Below, piece by piece: positions 1 to 9,477 of a DNA stretch of 64,000 bases. Within the stretch, counting starts at the first letter, position 1. Every line of letters begins with the position of its first letter. A program made the position numbers and the translations under genes. Source of the stretch: CATOSP01 sp965205385 (GTDB lineage: Bacteria; Chloroflexota; Dehalococcoidia; Lucifugimonadales; UBA3495). The notes beneath the pieces are model-generated. The model did no database searches. It saw only the letters and a program-made list of their open reading frames with translations, and was not told where the DNA came from. The stretch lies in assembly GCA_965205385.1 (NCBI GenBank), contig CBDBGS010000008.1:558001-622000 (forward strand), in the 5' to 3' direction.

Positions 1-402
1 GACACCACGCTGTACGTGGCTGAGAGCAACAGCGACGACATCACCTTGGACCGCGAGCTAAGAGCGTATCCGATAAGGGATGACGGAAGCCTTGGCCCCT
101 ATACCGTGCTGCACACCTTTGGTAGAGACCAGGACGGTGTCCACCGCGGCATCGACGGAATGTGCCTGGACATCGACGGCAATATCGTCGCCACGGCGGG
201 GTGGCCCTCGGCCGGTCCAGGGCCAATGATATACGTGTTCTCTCCCTCCGGCCGCGTCCTGGAAACTGACCGTGTCCAGGCCACGAGGCCCACCAACTGC
301 TGTTTCGGCGGACCGGACCGCTCTACTCTGTACGTCACCAGCACGGACGGCCATTTTTTCAGAGCCGAGACCAACCGCGTAGGCTGGGCGGTCTATCCCT
401 AA
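1..402 (+). CDS. SMP-30/gluconolactonase-like protein, C-terminal part
   Basis: The frame is open from base 1, so the gene starts before the window and only its last 133 residues are present. They read as the end of a six-bladed beta-propeller: LYVAESN near the start, a repeated short-strand and Gly/Asp turn pattern (GMCLDIDGNIVATAGW), and RSTLYVTS close to the end. In the SMP-30/gluconolaconase/LRE family such motifs surround a metal-bound lactonase or esterase site. The substrate cannot be told from the C-terminal part. The next gene is in the same direction but well separated, so no operon is implied. The family call is good and the exact activity is open. Confidence 0.7.
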   Translation, partial: DTTLYVAESNSDDITLDRELRAYPIRDDGSLGPYTVLHTFGRDQDGVHRGIDGMCLDIDGNIVATAGWPSAGPGPMIYVFSPSGRVLETDRVQATRPTNCCFGGPDRSTLYVTSTDGHFFRAETNRVGWAVYP

Positions 403-458
403 CGAGAATTGCGCCATCGGGACGCCCGCATCCAGGTGGACCAGATAGGTCGAATGAC

Positions 459-806
459 ATGAGCTTGGGAAATTTCGGAGTAAATAGAAGGCAACGCCGT
501 CAGGGCGGAGGGCGTGGGAGCGGTACGGACCACGTCGAAGAACTGATGGGTTGTACAGAGCTTTACATTTACCAGACGCCCAATACCCGGCCCAAAGGCT
601 ACACTGGGCTAAAGACCTTCCTAGAGGCCCAGGAGTGCGAGGTCATTTTCACCGCTGACGCGCCGCCTGAACTCAGCCGTTATGAAACCATGCGCATCAC
701 GCATAGGCGGGCCGAGCAGATCCCAGATGTGGTGGTAAAGCGCGCGCACTCCTGGGCCCACCAGCGGAACTACCTCCACAGTTTCTTCAAGCCCCTCTAT
801 CGGTAG
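459..806 (+). CDS. Hypothetical protein, doubtful
   Basis: An open frame of 115 codons with no domain I recognise. The first 30 residues are Arg/Gly-rich and unlike a typical N-terminus, so a start at the ATG near 546 is possible and would give about 86 residues. The remainder is mixed alpha/beta-like with several Tyr and Arg. No clear Shine-Dalgarno sequence precedes either start. It lies in the gap between the SMP-30-like gene and the radical SAM gene. It could be a real small gene or a chance frame in high-GC DNA; an overlapping frame exists on the other strand at 621-941. Confidence 0.3.
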   Translation: MSLGNFGVNRRQRRQGGGRGSGTDHVEELMGCTELYIYQTPNTRPKGYTGLKTFLEAQECEVIFTADAPPELSRYETMRITHRRAEQIPDVVVKRAHSWAHQRNYLHSFFKPLYR

Positions 807-952
807 CTCTCCTTCCCCTGGCCCCCGCCACTTGGCCTGGCTCTCTCCTTCGCCATGATGACTTTTGCTGACACTTGGGCCTTGATGTCCCGTATGCACG
901 CCACTACTATTAGAACATCCGATCCAATTAACCGAAGTCAAGGAGTCTGAAG

Positions 953-1858
953 ATGGCAGGGGCAGAGGTACAGGAAATCCAATGCAAGTCTTTGCTCAAC
1001 AAGCTGGATATCCCGAATTTCCCGTTCCGCTGGACACTGAACCCCTATCGTGGGTGCCGCCACGCATGCCGGTACTGCTATGCCAGGCCAACCCACGAAT
1101 TCTGGGGGCTGGACGCGGGCAGGGAGTTCGAGCAAAGGGTATTTGCCAAGGTCAATAGCCCGGAAGTGTTGCGGAAGGAGCTAAAGAAGTCCAGTTGGCG
1201 CGGTGAAGGCATCGCTATCGGCACGGCTTCGGACCCTTACGAGCCAGCCGAGGCCGAGTACGAATTGACCAGACGCATCATCGAGGTCCTTTGCGACTTT
1301 GAAAACCCGGCGTCAATCACCACCAAGGGTGTGTTGGTCCGGAGAGACGCGGACGTGCTCCGCGAACTCCGGGAAGTCGCCGACGTTCGGGTCAACTTCA
1401 GCATAGGTAGTATGGACCCGGAGGTCTGGAAGCTCACCGAGCCAGGTACGCCCAGCCCGATGGCCCGTATGGAGGCGATGCGGCACTTGGTGGAGCATGG
1501 AATCCCCGCCGGCGTAATGATGGCCCCGCTGATCCCGGGGATCTCCGACAGCGCCGAGAGCATTCACGCCGTGGCCGCGGCGGCGGCTGAACACAAGGCC
1601 CAATTCATCGGCGCCAACGTCTTGTTTCTGAAACCCGGCTCCAAGGAATGGTTTATGCCCATGCTGCGGGAGGCTTATCCCCACCTGACGCCATCCTATG
1701 CCAAGTTGTACCATAAGACCTACGCGCCCCCGGATTACACGTCCGAGGTGTTGAAGTTGGTGGATGATGCGCGGAGGAAATGGAGACTGCCCAGCATGGA
1801 ACCCACCAAGAAAATGCGGCAACCAAAGCGTCAGTTGCAACTGGCGTTGAGCGTCTAG
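953..1858 (+). CDS. Radical SAM protein, PA0069/Rv2578c family (spore photolyase-like)
   Basis: 301 residues. The N-terminal part has the radical SAM cluster motif CxxxCxxC (Cys35, Cys39, Cys42) inside NPYRGCRHACRYCYAR, the hallmark of the SPL-like Rv2578c/PA0069 family. These bind a [4Fe-4S] cluster and S-adenosylmethionine. A TIM-barrel region follows, with GTASDPYEPAE and a strand of the NFSIGS type, as in family members. AAGGAG lies 8 bases before the ATG, which supports the start. The family's substrate is unknown; relation to DNA photoproduct lyase is by sequence only. The Lys/Arg-rich C-terminal tail could contact nucleic acid. It stands alone between unrelated genes. Confidence 0.85.
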   Translation: MAGAEVQEIQCKSLLNKLDIPNFPFRWTLNPYRGCRHACRYCYARPTHEFWGLDAGREFEQRVFAKVNSPEVLRKELKKSSWRGEGIAIGTASDPYEPAEAEYELTRRIIEVLCDFENPASITTKGVLVRRDADVLRELREVADVRVNFSIGSMDPEVWKLTEPGTPSPMARMEAMRHLVEHGIPAGVMMAPLIPGISDSAESIHAVAAAAAEHKAQFIGANVLFLKPGSKEWFMPMLREAYPHLTPSYAKLYHKTYAPPDYTSEVLKLVDDARRKWRLPSMEPTKKMRQPKRQLQLALSV

Positions 1859-2094
1859 ACTTGGCTCAGGCCAGGGCCGGAGTGTGGGGCGTTGGGTCAG
1901 GTGCGGTGATGGGGACGGTCGTCGAGAACGGCGGGGGCCGTCAGAGGGCTCAAGCCCTGCCCTCCGCAAACTTGCCAGCCGCCAAGAGGACGGACCGGCC
2001 GTGGACTCATCCGCGTTGGGTCCCCCGGTTGCCTTTGCGACCGGCGGAAGCGTTACCCGGTTGGCCGGCTTTCCCCGGAGACTGCCGGACCGGG

Positions 2095-2559
2095 TTAAAT
2101 TTGCCTCCAGAAGGGCGCCCGTTGCCGCTGCCTTTCCAGAAGGGACACATCCAGCAAATCGGGCTGCCTCCCGGAGTCGGGAGCAGACGCCTCGGGAATG
2201 CCCAGCTTTTGGAATACTTCCCTGTTTGTGTAATACCCGTTGTAGGTTTGGCGCACCAATTCATCGAAGAACGCGGAATTGGCGGCCTCCACTTCCCGTA
2301 GCGCGGAGTCTTGGTTCTCGCCCGATAGCCCTCCGAAACCTCCCTGTCCCTTGACCGAAGCCGCGATTTCGATCTGGGCCAGCCCTTCGATGAACTTCCG
2401 CCTGATAGGCATCTGGGCTACCAGAACTCCCTCGATAAACCCTGATAATCCCATTTCCGCCGCGCCGGGCATCTCTCCTTCGGGTGGAATGATCCGGTCT
2501 ACGACGGCGGTTAACAGGGCCAATTGCTGGTCCTTGAGTACCCGGTCGATGGTGGGCAT
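2095..2559 (-). CDS. Gluconate 2-dehydrogenase subunit 3-like protein
   Basis: 154 residues matching the pattern of the gluconate 2-dehydrogenase subunit 3 family (PF13618): an N-terminal helix LLTAVVDRIIPPEGEMPGA, then the central G(V/L)xFI-type helix and a C-terminal region with FFDELVRQTYNGYYTN. In the family this is a small accessory subunit of a membrane FAD dehydrogenase. Here no large FAD subunit or cytochrome c subunit is adjacent, and no Tat or Sec signal is visible, so it may act with a partner elsewhere. It precedes nothing on the same strand within 90 bases except the CocE gene upstream. Confidence 0.7.
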   Translation of the reverse strand: MPTIDRVLKDQQLALLTAVVDRIIPPEGEMPGAAEMGLSGFIEGVLVAQMPIRRKFIEGLAQIEIAASVKGQGGFGGLSGENQDSALREVEAANSAFFDELVRQTYNGYYTNREVFQKLGIPEASAPDSGRQPDLLDVSLLERQRQRAPFWRQI

Positions 2560-2648
2560 TTCGGTTGATTCCTCCGGTGTCTGGCTAATGCCATGTTGCG
2601 ATGCTGACTATGGGCCCAGGTTTGTTCGGGATTCACACGGAGACCGAA

Positions 2649-4457
2649 TTACCTGGGAATGATAGGCAGGATGATGTGTGAGGGATGCGCCCCGGAGTGG
2701 TGGACTTCTTGCCGGGCGGGTTCCAGCCTAGAGTCTTCACCGATGGGAGCTCCCGTGTTTGGGTTGCGGTCGAATCGTGGGAAGTTGCTGCTTGAGATAT
2801 CCACACGAATACGGTGGCCAGCGCGCACAACGTGGCTGGTCGCCCACAGGTCGATGGTGTACTCGTACACCTGGCCGGGGGTTATTTGCGTCGATTCGGA
2901 CGCCGATGTCCGGTACCTGGCGCGGACGATGCCGTCTTGGAGGTTTTGCGCATAGCCGTTGGGCCTCACGTCCACCAGCTTCGCGGTGAAATCTGTGTCG
3001 ACCGCGCTGGAGGCGGCGAACAGCCTAACGCTGATCGGTCCGGTGATCTCCACGTCCCGTTCCACCGGGTCCGAAGTATAGACCAGGACGTCCCGGCGGT
3101 CTTCGACCTCCCCTTGGTCCGCTACTCCGTGAGGGATGATCAGCGTGTTTCCCCGGCGGGTCGGTACAGGGTCGTGGGGGTCATAGACGAAGGAGTCCCC
3201 CGGTTCTTCTCCCTGCGGGACGGTTGAAATGGTACCCCCACCCTGCCTGGTGTTGGCGAGTCCGTCTGAATGCAAATAGTACCGCGTATAGTGGGTGCGG
3301 GCCAACGGCCACTCGTTTTCGTAGCGCCATTGATTCTCGCCCATTACGAACAAGTAGACCGGTGGGTCGTCCATGATGCCGGTCTGCTGGTCCTTGAGCC
3401 AATAATCGAACCAACGTAACAGGTATTCGTGTAGCTCGATCCGGGCGTCTTCGCCGAAGTCAATGTCGCCCGTGTCCCGAGACGTGGGCCCCGTGTAGGG
3501 GCGAATGTGGGCCCACGGTCCAACCAATAGCTTCTGGTTGTCCCGGGCTAGCTGGTTGCCGCCCTGGTCCCGTATGCCGCTGTAGGCATTGAGGGCGCCC
3601 TCCAGGAAGGTGTCATACCATGAGCTCACGTGGAACATGGGGACCGTGATCCCCCGCAAATGGTGATTCAGGTTGAGTTGCCACCAGTAAGGTCCGTCTT
3701 TTTCGTTGCTCAGATACTCTTCGAAGTATGGCGCGGTCTCTTTCAGCAAGCCTACCCAGTCTTTCAAGGGAAGGTGGCGGAACCATTCCTCGGTTAACGG
3801 CCGGGCGAAATTCTCCGGCGGGAGGAGGTACTCCTCCATCTTTTCCAGCAGGTCCTTCCGTCCAAGCCGGGACAAAGTGTTAAGGCCCTTATGGATGGCA
3901 TAGGGGACCGTCCAGCCCCATTCCATCGCGCCGCCGGTGTGGTAGACCCAGCTCTGGTGGAAGTCCGAAGAAGCCGAAACCGGGGCCATGGCCTGCAGGT
4001 GGGGTGGCAGCGGATTGTTGGTGGCCAAGGTGTACTGGGTTGCGCCCAGGTAGGACTGGCCGGTGGTGCCGACCCTGCCGTTTGACCAGGGCTGACGGGC
4101 TGCCCATTCGACCGTGTCGTAGCCGTCCTTCACTTCCTGGAACAATGGATTGTAGCCTTCGCCTTCCGATTCGAAGCGGGCGCGGCAGTCCTGGCTTACC
4201 ACGACATAGCCCCGTTGCGAAAAGAACCACATCGAATGGTCCGGGTTATCGACGTATCCGTCTTTCCCGTAGGGTCCCCGGGTGACCAACACTGGATACC
4301 GTCCCGGGGCTTCGGGACGGACTATGTCGGCCGCCAGGCGCACCCCGTCGCCCATGGGGACCATGACGTTGCGTTCTCGGACTACGCTAGGAGTAGTGGG
4401 ATGTGACGCCAAGAGAACCTCCCCTGACACCGTGAACGGAGACCGGTACAACGGCAT
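2649..4457 (-). CDS. CocE/NonD family hydrolase (X-Pro dipeptidyl-peptidase S15-like)
   Basis: 602 residues, the normal length for the family. The alpha/beta-hydrolase nucleophile elbow is GQSYLG with Ser135. The putative catalytic Asp lies in SSWYDTFLEGAL and the catalytic His in VGPWAHI, matching the Ser-Asp-His arrangement of cocaine esterase. The C-terminal third is the jelly-roll XPP_PepX C domain (DFTAKLVDV, GHRIRVDISSSNFPRFDRN). It hydrolyses an ester or amide such as a glutaryl-7-ACA-like or acyl substrate, which the sequence does not identify. No signal peptide is seen, so it is probably cytoplasmic. Confidence 0.9.
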   Translation of the reverse strand: MPLYRSPFTVSGEVLLASHPTTPSVVRERNVMVPMGDGVRLAADIVRPEAPGRYPVLVTRGPYGKDGYVDNPDHSMWFFSQRGYVVVSQDCRARFESEGEGYNPLFQEVKDGYDTVEWAARQPWSNGRVGTTGQSYLGATQYTLATNNPLPPHLQAMAPVSASSDFHQSWVYHTGGAMEWGWTVPYAIHKGLNTLSRLGRKDLLEKMEEYLLPPENFARPLTEEWFRHLPLKDWVGLLKETAPYFEEYLSNEKDGPYWWQLNLNHHLRGITVPMFHVSSWYDTFLEGALNAYSGIRDQGGNQLARDNQKLLVGPWAHIRPYTGPTSRDTGDIDFGEDARIELHEYLLRWFDYWLKDQQTGIMDDPPVYLFVMGENQWRYENEWPLARTHYTRYYLHSDGLANTRQGGGTISTVPQGEEPGDSFVYDPHDPVPTRRGNTLIIPHGVADQGEVEDRRDVLVYTSDPVERDVEITGPISVRLFAASSAVDTDFTAKLVDVRPNGYAQNLQDGIVRARYRTSASESTQITPGQVYEYTIDLWATSHVVRAGHRIRVDISSSNFPRFDRNPNTGAPIGEDSRLEPARQEVHHSGAHPSHIILPIIPR

Positions 4458-4688
4458 CGGCTGAATAGGGTCGGGAAGCCAAAGCGGACTCTAGGATACC
4501 CTCGCTTGTAGAACGGAGTCAACGATGATAGGGGTAACTGGCGAGGGTATTCAGACTGCCGGTCTCTGACCCCTTCAAGGCTGTCTGAGGAGCCAATGAT
4601 AAATGCTGCGCTGGGTGTAAATCGGTGGGCTACTGTTCTGGAAAATGAAATGCCCCGTGCGCGGGCTGGCGAATCGAGTCCCTTTGAG

Positions 4689-5435
4689 TTATTGGGGGTC
4701 AGGAGTGGGGAGCGGATCGACTAATCCCAGCAATACGGAAAAGGTGGCAATCCAGGTGAGGACTCCTATCATGCAAAAGAGCACTTCCGAGGGGTAAACA
4801 CGGGCGGGGGACAAGGGACCGTGGCTGATGTTTTGCCAGTAACGGTTGAGGTTCCCTTGAACGTGCGTGACGACTCCCGCCAGAATCAAGATCGACGAGA
4901 CGGTCAACCCGAACGCGGCCCATGGTCCCCACTCAGCCACCGGGGCAGCTCCCGCAATTCCCCCGTTTATTTGCAGTGCGGCTAGGTCCAGGAGCCAAGT
5001 CCCGAATATCAAAAACACAGTCATGAGGGTGTTAATTGACGTGGGGACACTCGCCTCATTCATGAGGTCCCGGAAGGACCGCATGTGGGCGTGGATTCGA
5101 AACAGACTGTAAATGGGCACAAGCAACGAGAGTGCGTGCCATACCGGATAGACTTCCTCTCCCGTGTGCTCTTGATAGTGCTTCCAGGTCAGATAGAACC
5201 AGTAAAAAAAGTAAAGACCGTGGGAGACCAGGGTCAGGAGAAGTACCCGTTGGACCGGGAGCAGGTATGAGGTGGCCGGAACGCTTAACCCCGAATATGA
5301 ACTCGATTTGGGAGCGGTCGCTCTGGACGGCGCGGCGAATTCTTGGCCGCAGAATCCGCAGAAGCGGGCGGAAACTTCCACGTCCTTGCCGCAACTGGCG
5401 CAGATCGAGGTGTCGCTATCGGGGCGAGTTTCCAC
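4689..5435 (-). CDS. Zinc-ribbon membrane protein with DUF4234-like domain
   Basis: 248 residues. Residues 12-29 form a zinc ribbon with two CxxC pairs (Cys12/15 and Cys26/29). About five membrane segments follow, the first pair matching the DUF4234 pattern in which hydrophobic helices are separated by YFFYWFYLTW and a short charged loop. It is probably an inner-membrane protein with a cytoplasmic N-terminal zinc ribbon. Its function is unknown. The stop lies 230 bases from the CocE start region and the gene runs the same way as the CoA transferase just upstream (18-base gap), so co-transcription with 5453-6643 is likely. Confidence 0.75.
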   Translation of the reverse strand: METRPDSDTSICASCGKDVEVSARFCGFCGQEFAAPSRATAPKSSSYSGLSVPATSYLLPVQRVLLLTLVSHGLYFFYWFYLTWKHYQEHTGEEVYPVWHALSLLVPIYSLFRIHAHMRSFRDLMNEASVPTSINTLMTVFLIFGTWLLDLAALQINGGIAGAAPVAEWGPWAAFGLTVSSILILAGVVTHVQGNLNRYWQNISHGPLSPARVYPSEVLFCMIGVLTWIATFSVLLGLVDPLPTPDPQ

Positions 5436-5452
5436 TGACCCTCGGTTCTCGG

Positions 5453-6643
5453 CTAGCCTATTGTTCTTTCGGCCCTGAGCCGGGCGATTTCTCCGTCGTC
5501 GTAGCCTAACTCACGGAGCACTTCCTCGGTGTGCTGCCCCACTTCTGGCGCCGGAGACCGGATGCTGCCGGGTGTGTCCGACAGTCGTACCGGAATATTG
5601 ACCATGTCCACCGCGCCTGCCTGGGAATGGCTCTGCACGGCAAGCATGTCGTTGGCCTGGATCTGAGGGTCGGTGAACAGTTCGTCCCGCTCCAGAACGG
5701 GCGCAGCCGGAACGTCGGCTTCTTCCAATACTTGCAACCAGTGGTCGCGAGGTTTGGTGGAGAGGATACCGGAGATCAGCTCGTGCAACTCGGCGCTCCG
5801 CTGGGCCCGCTTCAGGTTGTCGGCGTAGTCCGGGTCATTCAACAGGTGCTCCACGTCCAAGGCCCGGCATAACCCGGCGAACTGCTGGTCGCTGAGGACC
5901 ACCATGATGACGAAGCCACCGTCCTGGCATCGGTAAGGGGAGTGAAGGGCCTGCCTGGGAAAGTCGGTCTCCTCTTCCTGCCGCGCCGCTTCGGCCTCGG
6001 TCCTGACCAGGTCCACCGTCTGCATGGAGAGGGCCATGTGCAGCAGCGAGGTCTCAACCTTCTGGCCGCGTCCCGTCTTGTGGCGCACCAGCAGGGCGAG
6101 GGTTATCCCATAAGCCAGGGCGATGGGAGCGGATGAGTCGGCGACCCATACCCCGCTTGAGATGGGTATCCCTTCCTCGTCCCGCCTCTTGCTCAGGATA
6201 CCCGACAGTGACTGGAAGAGCAGGTCGTAACCGCGCCGGTTGGCATAGGGTCCTTCCTTGCCGAATGCGGACATCGCGGCGTAGACGATTCCAGGACTGC
6301 GTCGCCTTAGCGTTTCGTAGTCATAGCCGAGCCGGTCCTCCACTCCAGGCCTGAAGTTGTGGATGAAGACATCGGCCAGGTCGGTCAGCCCGTAGACTAT
6401 TTTCTGGCCCTCCGGCGTGGAGATGTCCACCGCCATCCCGCGCTTGTTGCGGTTGAGGGGCAAGAAGGACCGGCTCTCACCGTTAGGAAGCGGCGGTCGA
6501 GTGAATACCCTACGCGCGTCATCGCCCCATACTGGCTCGATCTTAATTACATCCGCGCCCTGGTCCGCCAGGTACATCCCCGTACCTGGAGCCGCCCAAA
6601 CTTGGGCGACCTCCACGACTCTGATGCCTTCCAACGCCAGCAT
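5453..6643 (-). CDS. CaiB/BaiF CoA-transferase family III protein
   Basis: 396 residues, the usual length for class III CoA-transferases. N-terminal motif LEGIRVVEVAQVWAAPGTGMYLADQGADVIKIE and the central RPGVEDRLG and GYD segments are typical. These enzymes move CoA between acyl-CoA and a free acid through an aspartyl intermediate. At the position after GRGQKVETSLL, where an acidic residue (D or E) is usual, this protein has His202, so activity may be altered. It begins 15 bases after the CoxE gene ends and could be read with MoxR/CoxE. Confidence 0.85.
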   Translation of the reverse strand: MLALEGIRVVEVAQVWAAPGTGMYLADQGADVIKIEPVWGDDARRVFTRPPLPNGESRSFLPLNRNKRGMAVDISTPEGQKIVYGLTDLADVFIHNFRPGVEDRLGYDYETLRRRSPGIVYAAMSAFGKEGPYANRRGYDLLFQSLSGILSKRRDEEGIPISSGVWVADSSAPIALAYGITLALLVRHKTGRGQKVETSLLHMALSMQTVDLVRTEAEAARQEEETDFPRQALHSPYRCQDGGFVIMVVLSDQQFAGLCRALDVEHLLNDPDYADNLKRAQRSAELHELISGILSTKPRDHWLQVLEEADVPAAPVLERDELFTDPQIQANDMLAVQSHSQAGAVDMVNIPVRLSDTPGSIRSPAPEVGQHTEEVLRELGYDDGEIARLRAERTIG

Positions 6644-6658
6644 AAGGCTGCCTCTGGG

Positions 6659-7957
6659 TTAGCGGCGCCTTCCCCAAGCGGGGTGACGGAAAGTGGGTGC
6701 GAGGGCCGGATCGATTTCTCGGTACTCCAGTTGAGGAGATTCCGGTTCGGGCTCGTCGGGCTCTGGAGCGCGGTAGGGCTTGCCCAACGTCCGCTGCTCG
6801 CCGAGGCTGTTTAGGTGGTTGGCAAGACCTTCCAAACTGTTAAGGTTATGGACCGGCAGGAAATCGTCCACGTACGGTAGAGCCGCTTGAATCCCGCGCG
6901 TCAATGGTTCGTAAACCGGCGAACCCAGCAGCGGGTTCAACCAAATTAGGCGGTGGCAGCTACGTTGAAGCCGCGACATTTCCCGGCCTAGCAACTCTGG
7001 GTCACCCCGGTCCCAGCCATCGGAGATGACCAGTACGACGGGTCCACCGGCGCCCACTCGGCGCAGCCACTGGAAGTTAAACGTCTTGATGGCCTGGCCG
7101 ATGCGTGTCCCGCCCGCCCAGTCTGGCACCGCCCTTGAGACCTCGTTAACCGCCTGGTCAATGCTTCTATGGTTCAGGAACCGTGTAATCCTGGTGAGCC
7201 TGGTTGCAAACAGGAACGCTTCGATTTGCTGGGGCCCACGAGCCACGCTGTGGATGAAGTGGAGAAGCATCCGCGTGTAACGCTCCATGGACCCGCTAAC
7301 GTCGCAGATGAGCACCAGGGGCCTGACCCGGTCTTTCCGTTCATGCGCGGCCAATTCCAAGAATTCGCCGCCGTACTGGATGTTCCTGCGAAGGGTACGG
7401 CGCAGGTCGATGGATGCGCCGGCGCCGCGGCGAAGCCTGCGGGTCCGCCGTTTCCCCAAGTCCCAGTAAAGCTCGGACATCATCCGGCGGGCGTCGGAAA
7501 TCTCCGAGGACGTAAAGTCCGCGAAGTCCTTGGCCCGCAGGACTTCGCGTGCGCTATAGGTCCGGGATAGGTCAATGCTGTCGCCAGGCGCGCCGCCTTC
7601 ACCTGTATCAGTGGAGCCCAGCTCCGAGCCAGCCGGCGGCGGCCCGACCTCCGGCCTGCGGTAACGCCGTTCCTCGCCCAACGACTTGATGTCGCGGTTT
7701 ATTTGACGTGTCGCGGGCTTCCTCCAGAAGACTTCGAACGCCTCATCGAACAGGGGGAGGTCCTGTTTCCGGTGCACCAGGATGCAGCGGGCGGCCTGTC
7801 TAAAGTCCTGCTTGCGGCCAAAGGGCGCGTACTCGATGGCCCGGACCATGTCGAGCATGTTGCCAGAACCCACGTCCAGCCCCATCTTGCGCAGCACTCC
7901 CCCGAAAAGCAGCAGGCTCCGGAGGATGTGGCCGTGCCCGTTTGGGTTGCTAACCAC
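6659..7957 (-). CDS. VWA domain protein, CoxE-like
   Basis: About 432 residues from a GTG at 7957, which overlaps the MoxR stop by 8 bases. The open frame extends to 8101, but that part is read inside MoxR and is not family-like. The C-terminal von Willebrand A domain keeps the MIDAS metal site: DVSGS, a GGTRIG threonine loop, and ISDGWDRGD. CoxE-like proteins partner with MoxR AAA ATPases to mature or insert metal cofactors, for example in aerobic CO dehydrogenase. Here the operon goes on to a CoA transferase and has no CODH genes, so the client is unknown. Confidence 0.88.
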   Translation of the reverse strand: MVSNPNGHGHILRSLLLFGGVLRKMGLDVGSGNMLDMVRAIEYAPFGRKQDFRQAARCILVHRKQDLPLFDEAFEVFWRKPATRQINRDIKSLGEERRYRRPEVGPPPAGSELGSTDTGEGGAPGDSIDLSRTYSAREVLRAKDFADFTSSEISDARRMMSELYWDLGKRRTRRLRRGAGASIDLRRTLRRNIQYGGEFLELAAHERKDRVRPLVLICDVSGSMERYTRMLLHFIHSVARGPQQIEAFLFATRLTRITRFLNHRSIDQAVNEVSRAVPDWAGGTRIGQAIKTFNFQWLRRVGAGGPVVLVISDGWDRGDPELLGREMSRLQRSCHRLIWLNPLLGSPVYEPLTRGIQAALPYVDDFLPVHNLNSLEGLANHLNSLGEQRTLGKPYRAPEPDEPEPESPQLEYREIDPALAPTFRHPAWGRRR

Positions 7958-8894
7958 CGCCGCCACCGCGTCTGCCCCGCCTGGGACCCCGGTTCCTGGA
8001 ACGTTCCAACATCGTGCGGACCGGCTCGCCACGCACCATCTCGATGTCGTCCTGGTACTTGAGCATAATGCCCATGGTGTCGTCGATGACCTGCGGGTCA
8101 AGCTCCGTCTGATTCAGGGCTACTAGAGCGGCGGTCCAGTCCAGAGTTTCGGAAACCCCGGGGATCTTATACAGTTCCGTTTCCCGCAGCTCCTGCACGA
8201 ACCCGGTCACCTGCTCCGCCAGCCGGCGGGGGGCGTCAGGTACCCTGTTGGAGATAATCTGCATCTCTTTTTGGAAGTCCGGGTAGTCTATCCAGTAGTA
8301 GAGGCAACGCCGCTTGAGAGCGTCGTGAATCTCGCGGGTCCGGTTGGACGTAATGATGACAATCGGAGGATGAGCCGCCTTGTATGCGCCCAGTTCTGGG
8401 ATGGTGATCTGGTAGTCCCCCAATAGCTCCAGCAAGAACCCCTCGAACTCCTCGTCGGCGCGGTCTAATTCGTCGATTAGCAGCACCGGGGACTTCTCCC
8501 GGCTCTCGTCGATGGCCTGCAGCAGCGGACGTTTGATTAGAAACCTTTCGCTGAACAGGTCTTCGGTGGCTTCCTGGCGGTCTACGCCCCCACCGGCCTC
8601 CATAAGCCGGATTTCCAGGATTTGCCTGCTGTGGTTCCACTCGTATACGGCATGGTTGATGTCCAACCCCTCGTAGCACTGGAGACGGATCAGCTCGGTA
8701 TCGAGGGCTGAGGCGAGGGCGCGGGCGATCTCAGTCTTTCCCACACCGGCTTCCCCTTCCAGCAGCAAGGGGCGTTGCAACTTTAGAGCCAAGAATATGG
8801 GCACGGCCAGGCTGCGGTCGCTGATATAGAGCTGGTCCCGCAGGAGTTGTTGGACCTCATCAATGGAGGCTGGGGCAATGTTTGTGGTAGTCAC
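7950..8894 (-). CDS. MoxR-family AAA ATPase
   Basis: AAA+ ATPase with Walker A GEAGVGKTE, Walker B LLIDELDRAD and a sensor region TSNRTREIHDALKRRC, typical of the MoxR/CoxD group. The N-terminal stretch SIDEVQQLL starts the fold. The preferred start is GTG at 8894, with GGAGA 5-6 bases before it. ATG at 8942 is possible but has no clear ribosome site. The frame extends further to 9005, where it meets the edge of a repeat element. The Gly/Arg-rich C-terminal tail is not conserved. It acts with the downstream VWA protein as a chaperone-like pair. Confidence 0.9.
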   Translation of the reverse strand: MTTTNIAPASIDEVQQLLRDQLYISDRSLAVPIFLALKLQRPLLLEGEAGVGKTEIARALASALDTELIRLQCYEGLDINHAVYEWNHSRQILEIRLMEAGGGVDRQEATEDLFSERFLIKRPLLQAIDESREKSPVLLIDELDRADEEFEGFLLELLGDYQITIPELGAYKAAHPPIVIITSNRTREIHDALKRRCLYYWIDYPDFQKEMQIISNRVPDAPRRLAEQVTGFVQELRETELYKIPGVSETLDWTAALVALNQTELDPQVIDDTMGIMLKYQDDIEMVRGEPVRTMLERSRNRGPRRGRRGGGGG

Positions 8895-9004
8895 CGGGTC
8901 TCCAATCGGCAGGGCTCCCGGTCGAGGGACGGCCCTGGACATCTCAGGTTCGGGTGACAACCATTGTACAGTACTGCCCCGTTGCCCACCACAAGAGGCG
9001 CGCA

Positions 9005-9339
9005 CGCGTGACTGTTCAGACTCGATGAGGCGGATTGGCTGAATCTCACATCGGTCATCTCTGTGATAATCCTCTTATCATGTCCCGCCCCCGCAATCCG
9101 TCATTCCCGCTTACCATGTCCCACCCCCCGCATTCCGTCATTCCCGCGCAGGCGGGAATCCAGAAATGCCAATGATAGTGAAGGTCGCTGGTTGCAAAGG
9201 TTTCTGGATTCCGGGTCAAAGCCTGCCCCGTACTCGATACGGGGCCCGGAATGACGAGCTTGGAGCCGGAATGACGAGCTTGAAGCCGGAGTGATGAGCT
9301 TGGAGTGGGAAGGACACATCAAGTCTGAACAGTTACGCG
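9005..9339. repeat. MITE-like element, copy A
   Basis: A 335-base non-coding element bounded by 16-base terminal inverted repeats, CGCGTGACTGTTCAGA at 9005-9020 and its near-exact complement at 9324-9339. A second copy lies in opposite orientation at 30027-30280. Internal parts include GTCATTCCCGC and CTGGATTCCGGG modules that can fold. No coding frame is convincing. The left end touches the region just upstream of the MoxR gene. The 138 bases from 9340 to 9477 that follow show no gene. Confidence 0.75.
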
Positions 9340-9477
9340 CGCGCCCAGAGCGCTGCGGCCTTCGAAGTAAAAGGGAGATAAAACCATTGACCTCGCTAAG
9401 GATGAGCGGAGCGTGTTCAGACAGGGGCAGAGATAAAACCCGGATAACCCCGAATTTGCGAAAGGGAGAGGTTGTTG

